Positions 37,213-45,855 of a stretch of DNA of 64,000 bases are shown here, one piece after another. The DNA is from Fuerstiella sp. (GTDB taxonomy: Bacteria > Planctomycetota > Planctomycetia > Planctomycetales > Planctomycetaceae). The stretch spans positions 14,700 through 78,699 of the forward strand of contig JAKVAY010000049.1 of assembly GCA_022447185.1 (NCBI GenBank). Reading direction: 5' to 3'. Every line of letters begins with the position of its first letter. The stretch's first letter is position 1. Below the pieces are notes generated by a model. The model was not told the origin of the DNA and searched no databases. It was given only the letters and a program-made list of their open reading frames with translations. Made by a program: the position numbers and the translations under genes.

Positions 37213-38454
37213 ATGACTACGATCACCGGAATCCTGACTGACGACCGTCGGTTCGACCTTAAAGATGGAGCTGGCAGCGACGCGGTACATACCAATCCGC
37301 AGTACGGTTACGCGGTCACATGTTTGTCAAGTGATCGTCCGGGTCTCAACGGAACCGGTCTTGCTTATACTCTCGGGGGAGGAACAAATCTTGTTTGCGA
37401 TGCCATTGAAATGCTTGCATCGCCACTTTTGGGACGTGACATCGAAGAGTTGATGTCGGAGTTCGGATCCGTCCAGCGAAGTATCGCTGAGCATCAACTG
37501 ATTCGGTGGTTGGGTCCCCACAAAGGCGTCATTCATCTGGCGCTCGCTTCAATCACCAATGCCTGTTTTGATATATGGGCTCGGTCCCGTGACGTACCTC
37601 TCTGGCGACTGCTTCTGGATCTTTCGCCCGAGGAGATCACGCGACTGATCGATTTCAGTTACCTGGACGAGGTGCTCACTGCGGAGCAGGCGACGAACAT
37701 ATTGCGTGACCGTCAGTCAACGCGACATGACCGGGAAAGTGTTTTGAAAAGCGGCTATCCCGGCTACGACACATCTGTCGGCTGGTTTGCTTACAGCGAC
37801 GAACGAATCAGGGAAAATGCGCTTCGTGCAGCAGATCGTGGCTTCAAGGCCATGAAGCTGAAGGTTGGTTCTCCGGATCCGGCGAATGATATCCGTCGAG
37901 TCAATCTGGTTCGGCGGGCCGTCGGTGATGACGTTCGTCTGATGGTCGATGCCAATCAGGCCTGGTCATTGCCAATGGCGTTGAATGTCTGTGCGGAACT
38001 GGCTGCAAATGAGCTGTATTGGGTTGAGGAACCCACACAGTCGGATGATGTGCTTGCGCATCGAAAAATTGCCAGCTCCATTGCTCCGATGCATGTTGCC
38101 GTTGGTGAAACAATTTCCAATCGTGTGCTTTGGAAGAATTTTCTGGAGGCAGAAGCGGTCGGCGTGGTGCAGGCGGACTGCACGCGACTGGCCGGAATCA
38201 GTGAGTACCTCGCAGTATCGATTCTGGCCACCAGATATCCTGTCAAAGTCATTCCACACGTCGGTGACATGGGGCAGATCCATCAGCATTTGGTGCTCTT
38301 CAATCACATTGCACTCGGTCATGAGCGGCTGTTCCTCGAGTACATACCGCATCTGCAGGAGTATTTTCGTTATCCGGCAGTTGTTGAGGACGGGGTCTAT
38401 CAGATTCCGCAGTCACCAGGTTGTTCCACAGAACTCCATCAGGAATTCGGCTAA
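37213..38454 (+). CDS. fucD: L-fuconate dehydratase
   Basis: This enolase-superfamily enzyme converts L-fuconate to 2-keto-3-deoxy-L-fuconate in non-phosphorylated fucose breakdown. The barrel has the KLK pair Lys215/Lys217, metal ligands Asp246 (VDANQAW), Glu272 (WVEEPT) and Glu299 (VGETISN), and catalytic His349 (IPHVGDMG). Long stretches recall characterised FucD and human ENOSF1: GGTNLVCDAI, RWLGPHKGVIHLA, and GYPGYDTSVGWFAYSDE. Its 413 residues are typical. The Met at 37213 fits the family start; an earlier start 19 codons upstream is unlikely. It is followed 218 bases later by the DUF1549/DUF1553 gene. The assignment is firm for the family and good for the substrate. Confidence 0.88.
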   Translation: MTTITGILTDDRRFDLKDGAGSDAVHTNPQYGYAVTCLSSDRPGLNGTGLAYTLGGGTNLVCDAIEMLASPLLGRDIEELMSEFGSVQRSIAEHQLIRWLGPHKGVIHLALASITNACFDIWARSRDVPLWRLLLDLSPEEITRLIDFSYLDEVLTAEQATNILRDRQSTRHDRESVLKSGYPGYDTSVGWFAYSDERIRENALRAADRGFKAMKLKVGSPDPANDIRRVNLVRRAVGDDVRLMVDANQAWSLPMALNVCAELAANELYWVEEPTQSDDVLAHRKIASSIAPMHVAVGETISNRVLWKNFLEAEAVGVVQADCTRLAGISEYLAVSILATRYPVKVIPHVGDMGQIHQHLVLFNHIALGHERLFLEYIPHLQEYFRYPAVVEDGVYQIPQSPGCSTELHQEFG

Positions 38455-38672
38455 CGTACTGGTGCAGACTGCTGATTCGAAATCGTTGGCAACGTCTGTG
38501 CTTATTGGTGGAAACAGCGGGAAATGTTGGTTGGCCTGCTGAAATGTCTGATTTCATCGGAACACCGCAACTGGAGTTCATGTTCCGGTTGATTCGCAGG
38601 CTTTACCCTGCCTACGATGTTGTTGAAGAACCAGGCATCGATGGTCATCTGAAGAGAGCCACAAGAACTGAC

Positions 38673-40499
38673 ATGAAACGGTTCCCTAAAATCGTTTGTA
38701 TTCCGGGAATACTAATTCTGTTGGTGACTTCCTGTGCCTTGGCCGGCCCGCGAGGTAAAGCCAAAATTCCTCCGGCGCGGCGACCTTATGATGGACTTCC
38801 GGCCGGACTGACAGATCATGCGGCCGGTCGAGTCGATGCCTACTTCGATGCCCTCTGGCAACGTACCAGTGTCACACCCGCGCCCGTGATCGATGATGCA
38901 ACATTTCTCCGGCGTGCAAGTCTTGTCCTGAACGGGATCACACCTGATGCAGACGAAGTGTCTTCGTTTCTCGCGGATGATTCGGATGACAAACGGGAAT
39001 TCAAAGTAGAGCAACTGCTGACTCGAAGTCGTTACGCGGATTACTGGGCGTTTCGGTTTCGAGAATGGATCACTCAGATTCGTGACGTCAAAGGCCAGAG
39101 TACGAACCTTGTGACTTTGTACTACTATGGTCGCCAGGCAATGGCCGAAAATCGCAGTTGGGCACAGATCGCACGTGATCTGCTGGCAACTGATGGTGAT
39201 GTCAGTCAGCACGGATGGGCGAATTTTGCTCTGTATTTCGATACTGAACCCAACGAAGTTGCTGAGGCTGCATCGCGCATGTTCCTTGGAACCAATCTCG
39301 CATGTGCACAGTGTCATGACGACCCATATGTTGATGAGTGGACGCACGAAACGTACTGGGGAATGGCAGCTTTCTTCGCCCGATCCAAAATTCGGATGCC
39401 GTCGAGTACCAAAGACGAGTACTACGACCGGTTTGCGCTGGAATCGCGGCCACCATCCAGTGTCAGTACGCTTCCCGGTGGCGACGCGTCTGTCGATGGT
39501 GATTGGGGTGACGTCAGAGCCTATGTCGAATCCGAAGAGGGCGAAGTGCGAATTCCCGGTTCAATGTCGGAAGAAGTCATCATGCCGACGCCGCTCGCCG
39601 GCGAAACGATGAATGACATAGATACACGGGAGGAGACACGCCGTGTTCAGTTTGTCGCCTGGATCGTGGATGCGGACAATCACCTGTTTGCTCGAGCGGC
39701 TGTGAACCGAGTCTGGCTCGCTCTCACGGGATTTGGATTTGTCGACTCGTATGACGGATTTTCTCCACGTTTTCGGACCCGTCACGAGGAACTGCTCGAT
39801 GAACTTGCAAGGGAGTTTATAGACCATAATCACGACCTGAAGTGGCTGATGCGAACCATTGTACTGAGCCGGGTTTTTCAGCTGGAGCACGGTTCGGGAC
39901 CGGAGATCGGCGAAACCTGGCATGCAATGCCGCCACGTCTGTTGAATGGAGATCAGTGGCTTGATTCGGTGGTGCGTGCAACAGGAGAAGAAGAAAGGGT
40001 CTACTCACTGGCCAACGAGATCAGCCAGCTGCTTGAACAGGAGCATGACGACCGGGTTGACGGTGTCGTTCCCTGGGATCCACGGTCAGAGCAAACCGAC
40101 AAATCAAAAGTGCCGCGTCCCTCGGAGCCACCGGATGTGAGAAACGCTGAACAAAAGCGTCTGGAAAAGCTGCGCCAGGACTATGCAGGAATCGGCGAAC
40201 GTGTGGCTCAGCTTCGCGCCAGAGCGAGGACACCAATGAGTCCGACATCGGAAGCCCTGATGTCGATGAACGGTGAGGTTGTAGCGGCATCGATTCAGCG
40301 AGGGGCAACGGTTGGCCGAATCGCTGAGCTGTCAACAACGCTGGAACAGGTCGAAGCCGGGTACCTTGCCGTTCTGGGACGCCATCCGGAAAAAGAGGAA
40401 TTGCAGTTGCTGTCTGATTCGGCTGCCACAGATACGATGGAATCTGTGGCTGATCTTCTGTGGACACTGCTGCAGACAACAGAATTCAGGACCTATTGA
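38673..40499 (+). CDS. secreted DUF1549/DUF1553 protein
   Basis: This planctomycete-specific type of exported protein is of unknown biochemical role. The start at 38673 precedes a signal peptide (about residues 1-26); the frame is open 84 codons earlier without support. The DUF1549 part includes DATFLRRASLVLNGITP, the WAFRFREWI region and CAQCHDDPY, a CxxCH motif in the usual DUF1549 position. The DUF1553 part includes FARAAVNRVWLALTGFGFVD and DLKWLMRTIVLSRVFQL. It is 13 bases upstream of the DUF1501 gene, the usual pairing in planctomycetes. At about 608 residues it is short, and there is no N-terminal cytochrome domain. Confidence 0.9.
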   Translation: MKRFPKIVCIPGILILLVTSCALAGPRGKAKIPPARRPYDGLPAGLTDHAAGRVDAYFDALWQRTSVTPAPVIDDATFLRRASLVLNGITPDADEVSSFLADDSDDKREFKVEQLLTRSRYADYWAFRFREWITQIRDVKGQSTNLVTLYYYGRQAMAENRSWAQIARDLLATDGDVSQHGWANFALYFDTEPNEVAEAASRMFLGTNLACAQCHDDPYVDEWTHETYWGMAAFFARSKIRMPSSTKDEYYDRFALESRPPSSVSTLPGGDASVDGDWGDVRAYVESEEGEVRIPGSMSEEVIMPTPLAGETMNDIDTREETRRVQFVAWIVDADNHLFARAAVNRVWLALTGFGFVDSYDGFSPRFRTRHEELLDELAREFIDHNHDLKWLMRTIVLSRVFQLEHGSGPEIGETWHAMPPRLLNGDQWLDSVVRATGEEERVYSLANEISQLLEQEHDDRVDGVVPWDPRSEQTDKSKVPRPSEPPDVRNAEQKRLEKLRQDYAGIGERVAQLRARARTPMSPTSEALMSMNGEVVAASIQRGATVGRIAELSTTLEQVEAGYLAVLGRHPEKEELQLLSDSAATDTMESVADLLWTLLQTTEFRTY

Positions 40500-40512
40500 G
40501 AGACTTTCAGCA

Positions 40513-41826
40513 ATGACGTGTCAGTCAGATTACCACCGCCTTGGCCGCGCGCCATTGACGATGATGACACGACGTGGAATGTTTAATGTCTCGCTCTCCA
40601 CAGCGGTGGGAGCGATGATGGGGCCAACGCTCTCCAGTGCCTTTGCCGGTGGTGCAACGGGGGGATACGGCGCGGGAAAATCGGTCATTCTTCTTTGGCT
40701 GGAAGGAGGTCCGTTTCAGACCGATACTTTCGATCCAAAAAAGTCATCGGATGACAAACTTGGCTACCGGTATCGGCCTGTATCGACGTCCTCGCCGGAT
40801 CTGGAAATTGCCGAGAGTCTGCCTCTGCTGGCGGCACAGGGGACTGAGTTGACGGTGATCCGATCCATGGTCAGTCTCGAATTTGATCATAGTCCGGCAC
40901 AGTACTACATGCAGACCGGATGGCGCGGTACGGGCGCGATTCAGGCTCCTGCGATTGGCTCAATTGTTTCCCATGAACTGGGGGCTCAGCCAGGTGCCGA
41001 CCTGCCGGCGTTTGTGTCGATCGGCACCGGCGGTTTTCCTGCGGGCTACTTCGGAACGGCACACCAGCCAACTGTTGTTTGGGACCCGGAACAACCACCC
41101 GAGAATCTGGGATTGCCGTTGGGAGTCGCGCCGGAAACATTCGCACGACGATTGAGATATCTGAAGGCACTGGAGGACGGCGATCCGACGCGTGCATTCG
41201 CGGATCGTTTTCGTACCGGACGTGAGGAGGCCGTACGGTTCATGAAGTCCAGACATCGCAGCGCCTTCGAGCTGGCACGTGAACCTGTACAGATTCGGGA
41301 CAGTTATGGTCGCACGAAATTTGGAGATGGATGTCTGCTTGCGCGGCGTCTGGTCGAAGCGGGTGTCCGTTTTGTTCAGGTGCGCCAGACCGGAGATGAT
41401 CCGATTGGCTACGACACACACGAAAACCATTACAAAGTTCATGATCCGCTGATTCAGGTTCTGGATCGCGGTATGTCCCGACTCATCAGTGACCTTAAGC
41501 TGCGAGGAATGCTCGACAGTACGGTCGTGATCGCTGCCGGAGAGTTTGGTCGAACACCCACGATTAATTCAAACCAGGGAAGGGATCACTGGACCAAAGG
41601 TTTTAGCATAGCCGTTGCCGGCGGCGGGTTCCGGGGGGGATGTTCCTGGGGAAGTATGAATGACACCGGGCAGGAACTGGACTCAGATCCGGTAAGTGTA
41701 CCGGACTTTCTGGCAACACTATGCCAGGCGATCGGTGTCGATCATACCAAAGAATATGTGGATGATTTCAAACGCCCGATCAAGCTTGTGGATGAAGGGC
41801 ATGTGATCAGCGACATTCTGACGTAA
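40513..41826 (+). CDS. DUF1501 protein with Tat-like signal
   Basis: This is the partner of the preceding DUF1549/DUF1553 protein. DUF1501 proteins have an alkaline-phosphatase/sulfatase-like fold and are usually exported folded. The start has TRRGMFNVSLS, a twin-arginine-like motif, followed by a short hydrophobic region. Conserved family blocks are VILLWLEGGPFQTDTFDPK, YDTHENHY, AAGEFGRTPTIN and GRDHWTKGFS. The Met at 40513 is used; an internal ATG pair at 40561 directly before the arginine pair is possible. The spacing of 13 bases to the upstream gene supports one operon. Enzymatic activity is not established for the family. Confidence 0.9.
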   Translation: MTCQSDYHRLGRAPLTMMTRRGMFNVSLSTAVGAMMGPTLSSAFAGGATGGYGAGKSVILLWLEGGPFQTDTFDPKKSSDDKLGYRYRPVSTSSPDLEIAESLPLLAAQGTELTVIRSMVSLEFDHSPAQYYMQTGWRGTGAIQAPAIGSIVSHELGAQPGADLPAFVSIGTGGFPAGYFGTAHQPTVVWDPEQPPENLGLPLGVAPETFARRLRYLKALEDGDPTRAFADRFRTGREEAVRFMKSRHRSAFELAREPVQIRDSYGRTKFGDGCLLARRLVEAGVRFVQVRQTGDDPIGYDTHENHYKVHDPLIQVLDRGMSRLISDLKLRGMLDSTVVIAAGEFGRTPTINSNQGRDHWTKGFSIAVAGGGFRGGCSWGSMNDTGQELDSDPVSVPDFLATLCQAIGVDHTKEYVDDFKRPIKLVDEGHVISDILT

Positions 41827-41951
41827 TGTCGTTGTCACCTGTTTCCACGGATTCCGGCAGACGCCCGTCCGGATTGTCAGCACGCCACAACAGGACCCCG
41901 TGGACTTTAACGACCCATGAAAGCATTGAGTGTTGCTGATTCAGGTGGTTG

Positions 41952-42320
41952 TTAACTATCCTGAAGCGCCTTCACTTCGCGCAGGACTGCAGCAGCGACG
42001 CTCACATCTCCGTTGGTTCGCACGAGCAGTTCACGTGCACAACGAAGGGCGGACAGAGATATTGTGTCGGTCGCTGTCGCTGTCGACTTTGCGCCCCGTC
42101 TGGAGTTGTTGTCACTGCCAATCTTCTTTTTGCTCTTGCGTGTCAGTCCCATCTTCTTCCGGGCATTTGCAAATGCCACACCGCAGCTGTTCTTGTTGAT
42201 CTTCTGACCGGTGGTCTTTTGGCACAGTGCTTCGTAAACCTCGGGGCCGGAAATGTTGTTGTTTGCTTTCAGCAGAGCGCGCACTTCTGCCGACATATTG
42301 AAACGCGATTTCTTTGACAT
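41952..42320 (-). CDS. small basic planctomycete-type protein, possible DNA-binding
   Basis: This is a 122-residue protein with AGGA near its start. The N-terminal 60 residues form a probable helical, winged-helix-like unit (SAEVRALLKANNNISGPEVYEAL, then KINKNSCGVAFANARKKMG), followed by a Lys-rich stretch and a Ser/Thr-rich linker; the C-terminal 35 residues look like a second helical pair. Small basic proteins with this layout are frequent in planctomycetes and have been annotated as hypothetical. It could be a regulator or nucleoid protein; nothing adjacent tells which. Confidence 0.7.
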   Translation of the reverse strand: MSKKSRFNMSAEVRALLKANNNISGPEVYEALCQKTTGQKINKNSCGVAFANARKKMGLTRKSKKKIGSDNNSRRGAKSTATATDTISLSALRCARELLVRTNGDVSVAAAVLREVKALQDS

Positions 42321-42992
42321 TGGTGATTCCTTGTCTTGATGGATATGTGGTCGCAGACGATGACCCAGTGACCCGCAAGGCGATCACGACCAGAGTACTA
42401 GAAATATCGTTCAGTTACCCGAGCGACACCTTTAGGAGGCTACAGACTCCAATAATCGTTAATCGACACTATAGATATTGTAAAAGCGTGTTCAACGTGT
42501 TCAAGAAGTGTTTTGTGTGTCTCTAAACAGAAGAACGTGTTCTGATTGTTGAAAATCGGGCCGCGACGCTCCTGGGGAACGTCAGTATCTCCTGTAGGAT
42601 CAGTCAAGACGCGTACCGCATTGACATCGTCGCGATCTGTGGAAACTGTGTCAGGGCTGACGTCCGCACTTCTTTCCCTGATCCGCCGGATGTTGGTATC
42701 AGGAATATCGTGGCGTTGTTCCGTGCCGTAATGCCGTAGGGGACAGACTGATGAGGTGTAAAAAATCACGTCATAGCACTTAGTTGCTTTTATTCCTGCT
42801 ATGACGCCTGGCGTCCGGAGGAAAATCGGTCCCTGGCTTGTCTGGGTTGATCGTCCTTGACATACTTTCGGTTCTGGTGTTTCACTGAGACACGGTCAAT
42901 TTCAGACGCGTGTTCACCGATTCCGTTAATGTCCGGAAGCGGAATCATGTGATCTGAATATCAGGATGACAAAAGACCAGTCGAACACACAT
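42321..42992. other. intergenic region before tRNA-Arg
   Basis: There are 670 bases without a supportable protein. The frame at 42440-42769 on the minus strand lacks a ribosome binding site. The region contains two inverted repeats: a 10-base pair at 42769-42806, and a 7-base pair GATTCCG/CGGAATC at 42919-42946. A TTGACA at 42857-42862 could be a -35 box for the tRNA, but the matching -10 (TTTCAC) is poor. Confidence 0.45.
42769..42806. repeat. 10-base inverted repeat with 18-base loop
   Basis: CGTCATAGCA at 42769-42778 and TGCTATGACG at 42797-42806 are perfect reverse complements. No gene ends nearby on the plus strand, and there is no adjacent T-run, so it is unlikely to be a terminator. 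It may be a protein-binding site or the remains of an element end. Confidence 0.55.
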
Positions 42993-43066
<74 letters not shown>

Positions 43067-43078
43067 ATTGCTCATTTG

Positions 43079-43177
43079 TCAGATCCCATCACATCAGCTC
43101 GGATCTGATTATATGCTGGTCTTGCTGATCTATCAGATCCCGTCGCGTCACCATTTGATCCATTCTGACGGGATCTG
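43079..43177. repeat. paired imperfect hairpins built on a direct repeat
   Basis: CAGATCCCATCACATCA (43079-43095) recurs with three changes at 43134-43150. Each copy can form a hairpin with a downstream GGATCTG; the second is strongest, with CAGATCCCGTC (43134-43144) complementary to GACGGGATCTG (43167-43177). Lying just inside attL, these could be integrase arm-binding sites, or two terminator-like hairpins. Confidence 0.55.
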
Positions 43178-43253
43178 GTAAAAACGTTTTCGAACCAGCA
43201 GGTCGTCGGATGCCTGAGTTGAAGTTTCCTCTTGTCTCCATCTTTATCAGTTG

Positions 43254-43266
43254 TTGTTAGGTGGTA
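43254..43266 (+). repeat. left arm of 13-base inverted repeat around the small membrane protein gene
   Basis: TTGTTAGGTGGTA is the exact reverse complement of 43738-43750. It contains GTTAGGT, which fits the integron core consensus GTTRRRY. It lies 20 bases before the start of the membrane protein gene. Confidence 0.55.
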
Positions 43267-43285
43267 ACATCAGGGACAGTCAGGA

Positions 43286-43747
43286 ATGAACGGTCGATTG
43301 TTTCCATGGCTCACCTTCGGAGTCCTGCTAGGCTCACTCTTAGGAATGGCATTCGGCAAGGGTGACCCACGAGCCCCGCTCTTCGTCGGCGCAGTCGGTG
43401 CGCTGTTGGGGCTTGTCGGATTCATGGCTGTTTCCGCCACACACAAAGCGTGGAAGATCGACGCTTCCAAGACGAACAATCTTGCGATTCTCGGCGCGCT
43501 GTTGGGCGCGATTTGCGGCGGTGTCATCGGAGCGCTCAGCAGTTTTGGAAGACTAATGATTTCAATCTTCAATCCGAGTCTCCCGGAAAGGGATTTCCAA
43601 ACTCTCTTCGGTGCAATTGGGGGAACCTTCCTTGGCGCACTCTTCGGGGCATGTTTCGTTTCCGCGATCGCGCCATTCTTCAGACGTCGGAAAACCCGAC
43701 ATGAAGAAACGGCAGGAGACAACCACAGTGAGGCAAATACCACCTAA
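43286..43747 (+). CDS. small glycine-rich membrane protein of unknown function
   Basis: The protein has 153 residues with about four hydrophobic segments and repeated small-residue patterns (GVLLGSLLGMAFG, GAVGALLGLVG, GALLGAICGGVIGAL, GGTFLGALFGACF), resembling glycine-zipper membrane proteins. The C-terminal tail is polar and basic. There is AGGGA nine bases before the ATG and AGGA directly next to it. The gene fills almost exactly the space between two 13-base inverted repeats, and its stop codon lies inside the right one, as in a gene cassette. The function is not known. Confidence 0.7.
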   Translation: MNGRLFPWLTFGVLLGSLLGMAFGKGDPRAPLFVGAVGALLGLVGFMAVSATHKAWKIDASKTNNLAILGALLGAICGGVIGALSSFGRLMISIFNPSLPERDFQTLFGAIGGTFLGALFGACFVSAIAPFFRRRKTRHEETAGDNHSEANTT

Positions 43748-43750
43748 CAA
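43738..43750 (-). repeat. right arm of 13-base inverted repeat
   Basis: TACCACCTAACAA is the reverse complement of 43254-43266. It contains ACCTAAC (RYYYAAC consensus) overlapping the gene's stop codon, followed by AATAAAATGCATCGCAG, which recalls the left half of an integron attC site. I could not find the matching right half ending in GTTRRRY within the next 170 bases. Confidence 0.5.
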
Positions 43751-43960
43751 TAAAATGCATCGCAGTTGCCGATCAGGCCGAATTTGAAATCAACGTCAAT
43801 GGCGGCAACCCGGTGATTTTGGACGTTATCCAGAAGGGGTTTCATCGCTTCTAACAGCATGGATTTCAGGGTTTCTGGATCGATTTGAGCACCATTTGAG
43901 AACTGCTGAGTCAATATCTCCAGAAATGCAGGTTTTTGGTGGAGCTTCGAATCCTCTCGG
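43744..43960 (-). pseudogene. coding-like frame without a start, unrecognised
   Basis: Read on the minus strand, one frame gives about 70 residues of protein-like sequence, including PAFLEILTQQFSNGAQIDPE and then TLKSMLLEAMKPLLDNV, ending at a TAG within the right inverted repeat. There is no good start codon or ribosome binding site, and its beginning runs into the att-like repeat at 43946-43965. It is probably the 3' remnant of a gene truncated when an element inserted. I do not recognise the family. Confidence 0.4.
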
Positions 43961-43965
43961 GGGTA
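43946..43965 (+). repeat. att-like direct repeat, copy 2 (one mismatch)
   Basis: This is a copy of the tRNA-Arg 3' end with a single T to G change. The upstream bases also partly match (GAG then one mismatch). It lies 80 bases from the end of the integrase remnant, the usual position of an att site next to its integrase gene. Confidence 0.7.
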
Positions 43966-44044
43966 TTCGGTTTTTCACTGGTGAAACGTCCGGCAGCCGG
44001 CTGATTCCTGTCGCCGTGTACCTCAAAAATGTACCTTGGCGGAT

Positions 44045-44300
44045 TCAATTCGGTACATTTTCGAACAACTGTTTAACCTGCTCAGCCGCTTCAGTTTGTG
44101 CGCCCTGTCGCAGATGGCCGGTAACGTTTGCTGTCAGCGTGCCTCCGTCGTCGCTGGACAACCTCCATCGACATGCCACCAGCCAACATCAGGCGGGCCT
44201 GAGTGTGGCGCAAGTCATGAAATTTAAACTCTTCATCGGTTCGGGCGGAATTGCTGATCGAATGACCGACATTACGATCAAAATTCGATGAACGATGAAA
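44045..44300 (-). pseudogene. C-terminal remnant of a tyrosine recombinase (integrase)
   Basis: The minus strand encodes FKFHDLRHTQARLMLAGGMSM followed by EVVQ, the HxLRH box of tyrosine recombinases with the expected helix after it. The frame then shifts: the next conserved part continues in another frame as GTLTANVTGHLRQGAQTEAA then EQVKQLFENV, ending at 44045. The region that should hold the catalytic Tyr (usually TxxxYxH) reads TANVTGH and lacks it. There is no N-terminal half. It is therefore inactive. It points toward the tRNA and the att-like copy 2. Confidence 0.8.
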
Positions 44301-44438
44301 TGTCCCTGTTGTGCCGGGAACACCAGTAGCACCTGCCACCCGAATCGCAGTTTGCGCAGAAGGGGCATCAGTGGGTTCGGTTCTGATGGTGACCGCTTGC
44401 TGCGGACAGAAAAGGAAATCCGCAGGCGGCTCACGGCA

Positions 44439-45428
44439 TCAAAATTCTCCCGTGATATTTCCGTCCGCCATCGTGCTGAGGTTCTCATATAACGTCTGGT
44501 CGATATTTTCGTTCAGGAAGTGGACCGAGCCATCGGCCAGACAAAACTGAGCACCCTCCGTGTGAGCACTTCCGAATGTGGTTCTGAGGCTAAAATTGAT
44601 AGGGAGGGGGTATCGTCCGCCGAACGGCACAGTGCCGGAGGTGGTTTCAACGGCTGTAGAACGAGTCACTGAGTTCGGATGGAGGTTGCCTGTGGTAGCT
44701 GTGGGTGACGTTGCCCGGCACCAGATCGTGCCATTAAGGTTAATATTGGGTCGACCGCGGGACTCGCCGATCAGCAGAGTGGTCGAGGTTCCGTCGGTTA
44801 TGTCGCGAATCCGAGTGTCCGATCCAGCGTAAAAGACTCCGAGGAAGGGGTTTGGGCTCCAGGCTGTGACATTCGAAATCGAGAAGGCGTGCTTGTCATG
44901 ATGGCCTGTCACCGCAGCATAATTAGACTTTGCATATCCATCGTTGCTTAACGAATTGAGATCTTCTCCTCCCCATATTGTCTGGTCCGGGTCGATGTCA
45001 CTCGGGCACACAAACGCAGGAAGGGTACGATCATTCTCATCACCGGGTGTGATCGGGAAGAGGGTTGATGGACCCGGGTCCGAGGTTGTCAAACCTTCGT
45101 AAAGAGGTGCCTGATCGGTCATAGGCAGAATGAATACGGGCCAGGCAAAGGACGACGGGAGGGTAGAGTCTGCGATCGGATCTGCCTTTGCAGGATCCAT
45201 CATTGGTACCCAGGCCGGAGGGAAAGTGAGATGGATGTCGTGGTAATTGTGGAGTGCCAAACCGATTTGTTTCAGGTTGTTTCTGCACTGGATTCGTCGG
45301 GCCGCTTCCCGCACCTGCTGTACCGCTGGCAGCAACAGGGACATCAGGATGGCGATGATTGCAATCACCACCAGCAGTTCAATCAGTGTGAATCCACGTG
45401 TCCTGGTCGTTTCCATGTTGGTGTTCAT
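44439..45428 (-). CDS. DUF1559 protein with type IV pilin-like N terminus
   Basis: This is a planctomycete surface or pseudopilin-like protein of 329 residues. The N terminus has the prepilin cleavage/methylation motif [18 protein letters not shown], then [20 protein letters not shown] and the LHNYHD signature of DUF1559. The C terminus has the family's [20 protein letters not shown] block. Planctomycetes carry dozens of these, and most have no assigned function. Two start Met codons four apart are possible, with only a weak ribosome binding site. It lies inside the putative island, next to the integrase remnant, and is apparently intact. Confidence 0.88.
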   Translation of the reverse strand: MNTNMETTRTRGFTLIELLVVIAIIAILMSLLLPAVQQVREAARRIQCRNNLKQIGLALHNYHDIHLTFPPAWVPMMDPAKADPIADSTLPSSFAWPVFILPMTDQAPLYEGLTTSDPGPSTLFPITPGDENDRTLPAFVCPSDIDPDQTIWGGEDLNSLSNDGYAKSNYAAVTGHHDKHAFSISNVTAWSPNPFLGVFYAGSDTRIRDITDGTSTTLLIGESRGRPNINLNGTIWCRATSPTATTGNLHPNSVTRSTAVETTSGTVPFGGRYPLPINFSLRTTFGSAHTEGAQFCLADGSVHFLNENIDQTLYENLSTMADGNITGEF

Positions 45429-45535
45429 CGGTCAGAGAATACACGAGGTGTTTTGAGGTGATTTCGAAACAATATTATTTTTGGCGTACGTTGCACAGCA
45501 ATGCTCATCCCCAGGGGGGTGAGTCTCTAATCATT

Positions 45536-45855
45536 TGCTCCGGCTGATGAGGACCTGCATCCGGCCCGATCCTCATAACGGCTGGTAAAGAGATTGTACA
45601 GATCGACCTTTGTGTCTGGTCGGGAGGGTTTCGGGTAATGGGCACCATGCTCAATCACGGTACACACGCGGCTGGCCTGCGATCTGCCGTGGCACTTCTG
45701 CAGCAACTCCACTGTACAGAAAATTGAGAAACGGATCGGATGTTCCGGAGTGTATTTTCGTCAAAGAGTTAACTGCCCATGGCCACAGGTTCAAGACGCG
45801 TGTATTGAGTACGTCGTAGAGGCTCCGAACGCAGAAGAACCCGATGTTACCATGC
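45536..45855 (-). pseudogene. frameshifted remnant of an unrecognised gene
   Basis: On the minus strand one frame reads GNIGFFCVRSLYDVLNTRVL, LNLWPWAVNSLTKIHSGTSD, PFLNFLYSGVAAEVPRQIAG and stops at a TGA at 45651-45653. A neighbouring frame then continues with EHGAHYPKPSRPDTKVDLYN and LFTSRYEDR. Both look protein-like in composition and read as one gene broken by a shift. No start codon is present; the left part slightly overlaps the end of the neighbouring cytochrome-like gene. I do not recognise the family. Confidence 0.4.

Noticed and set aside
42440-42769. 109-residue minus-strand frame before tRNA-Arg
   Set aside because: It has no start signal, and its composition is not protein-like over most of its length; I could not link it to a family.
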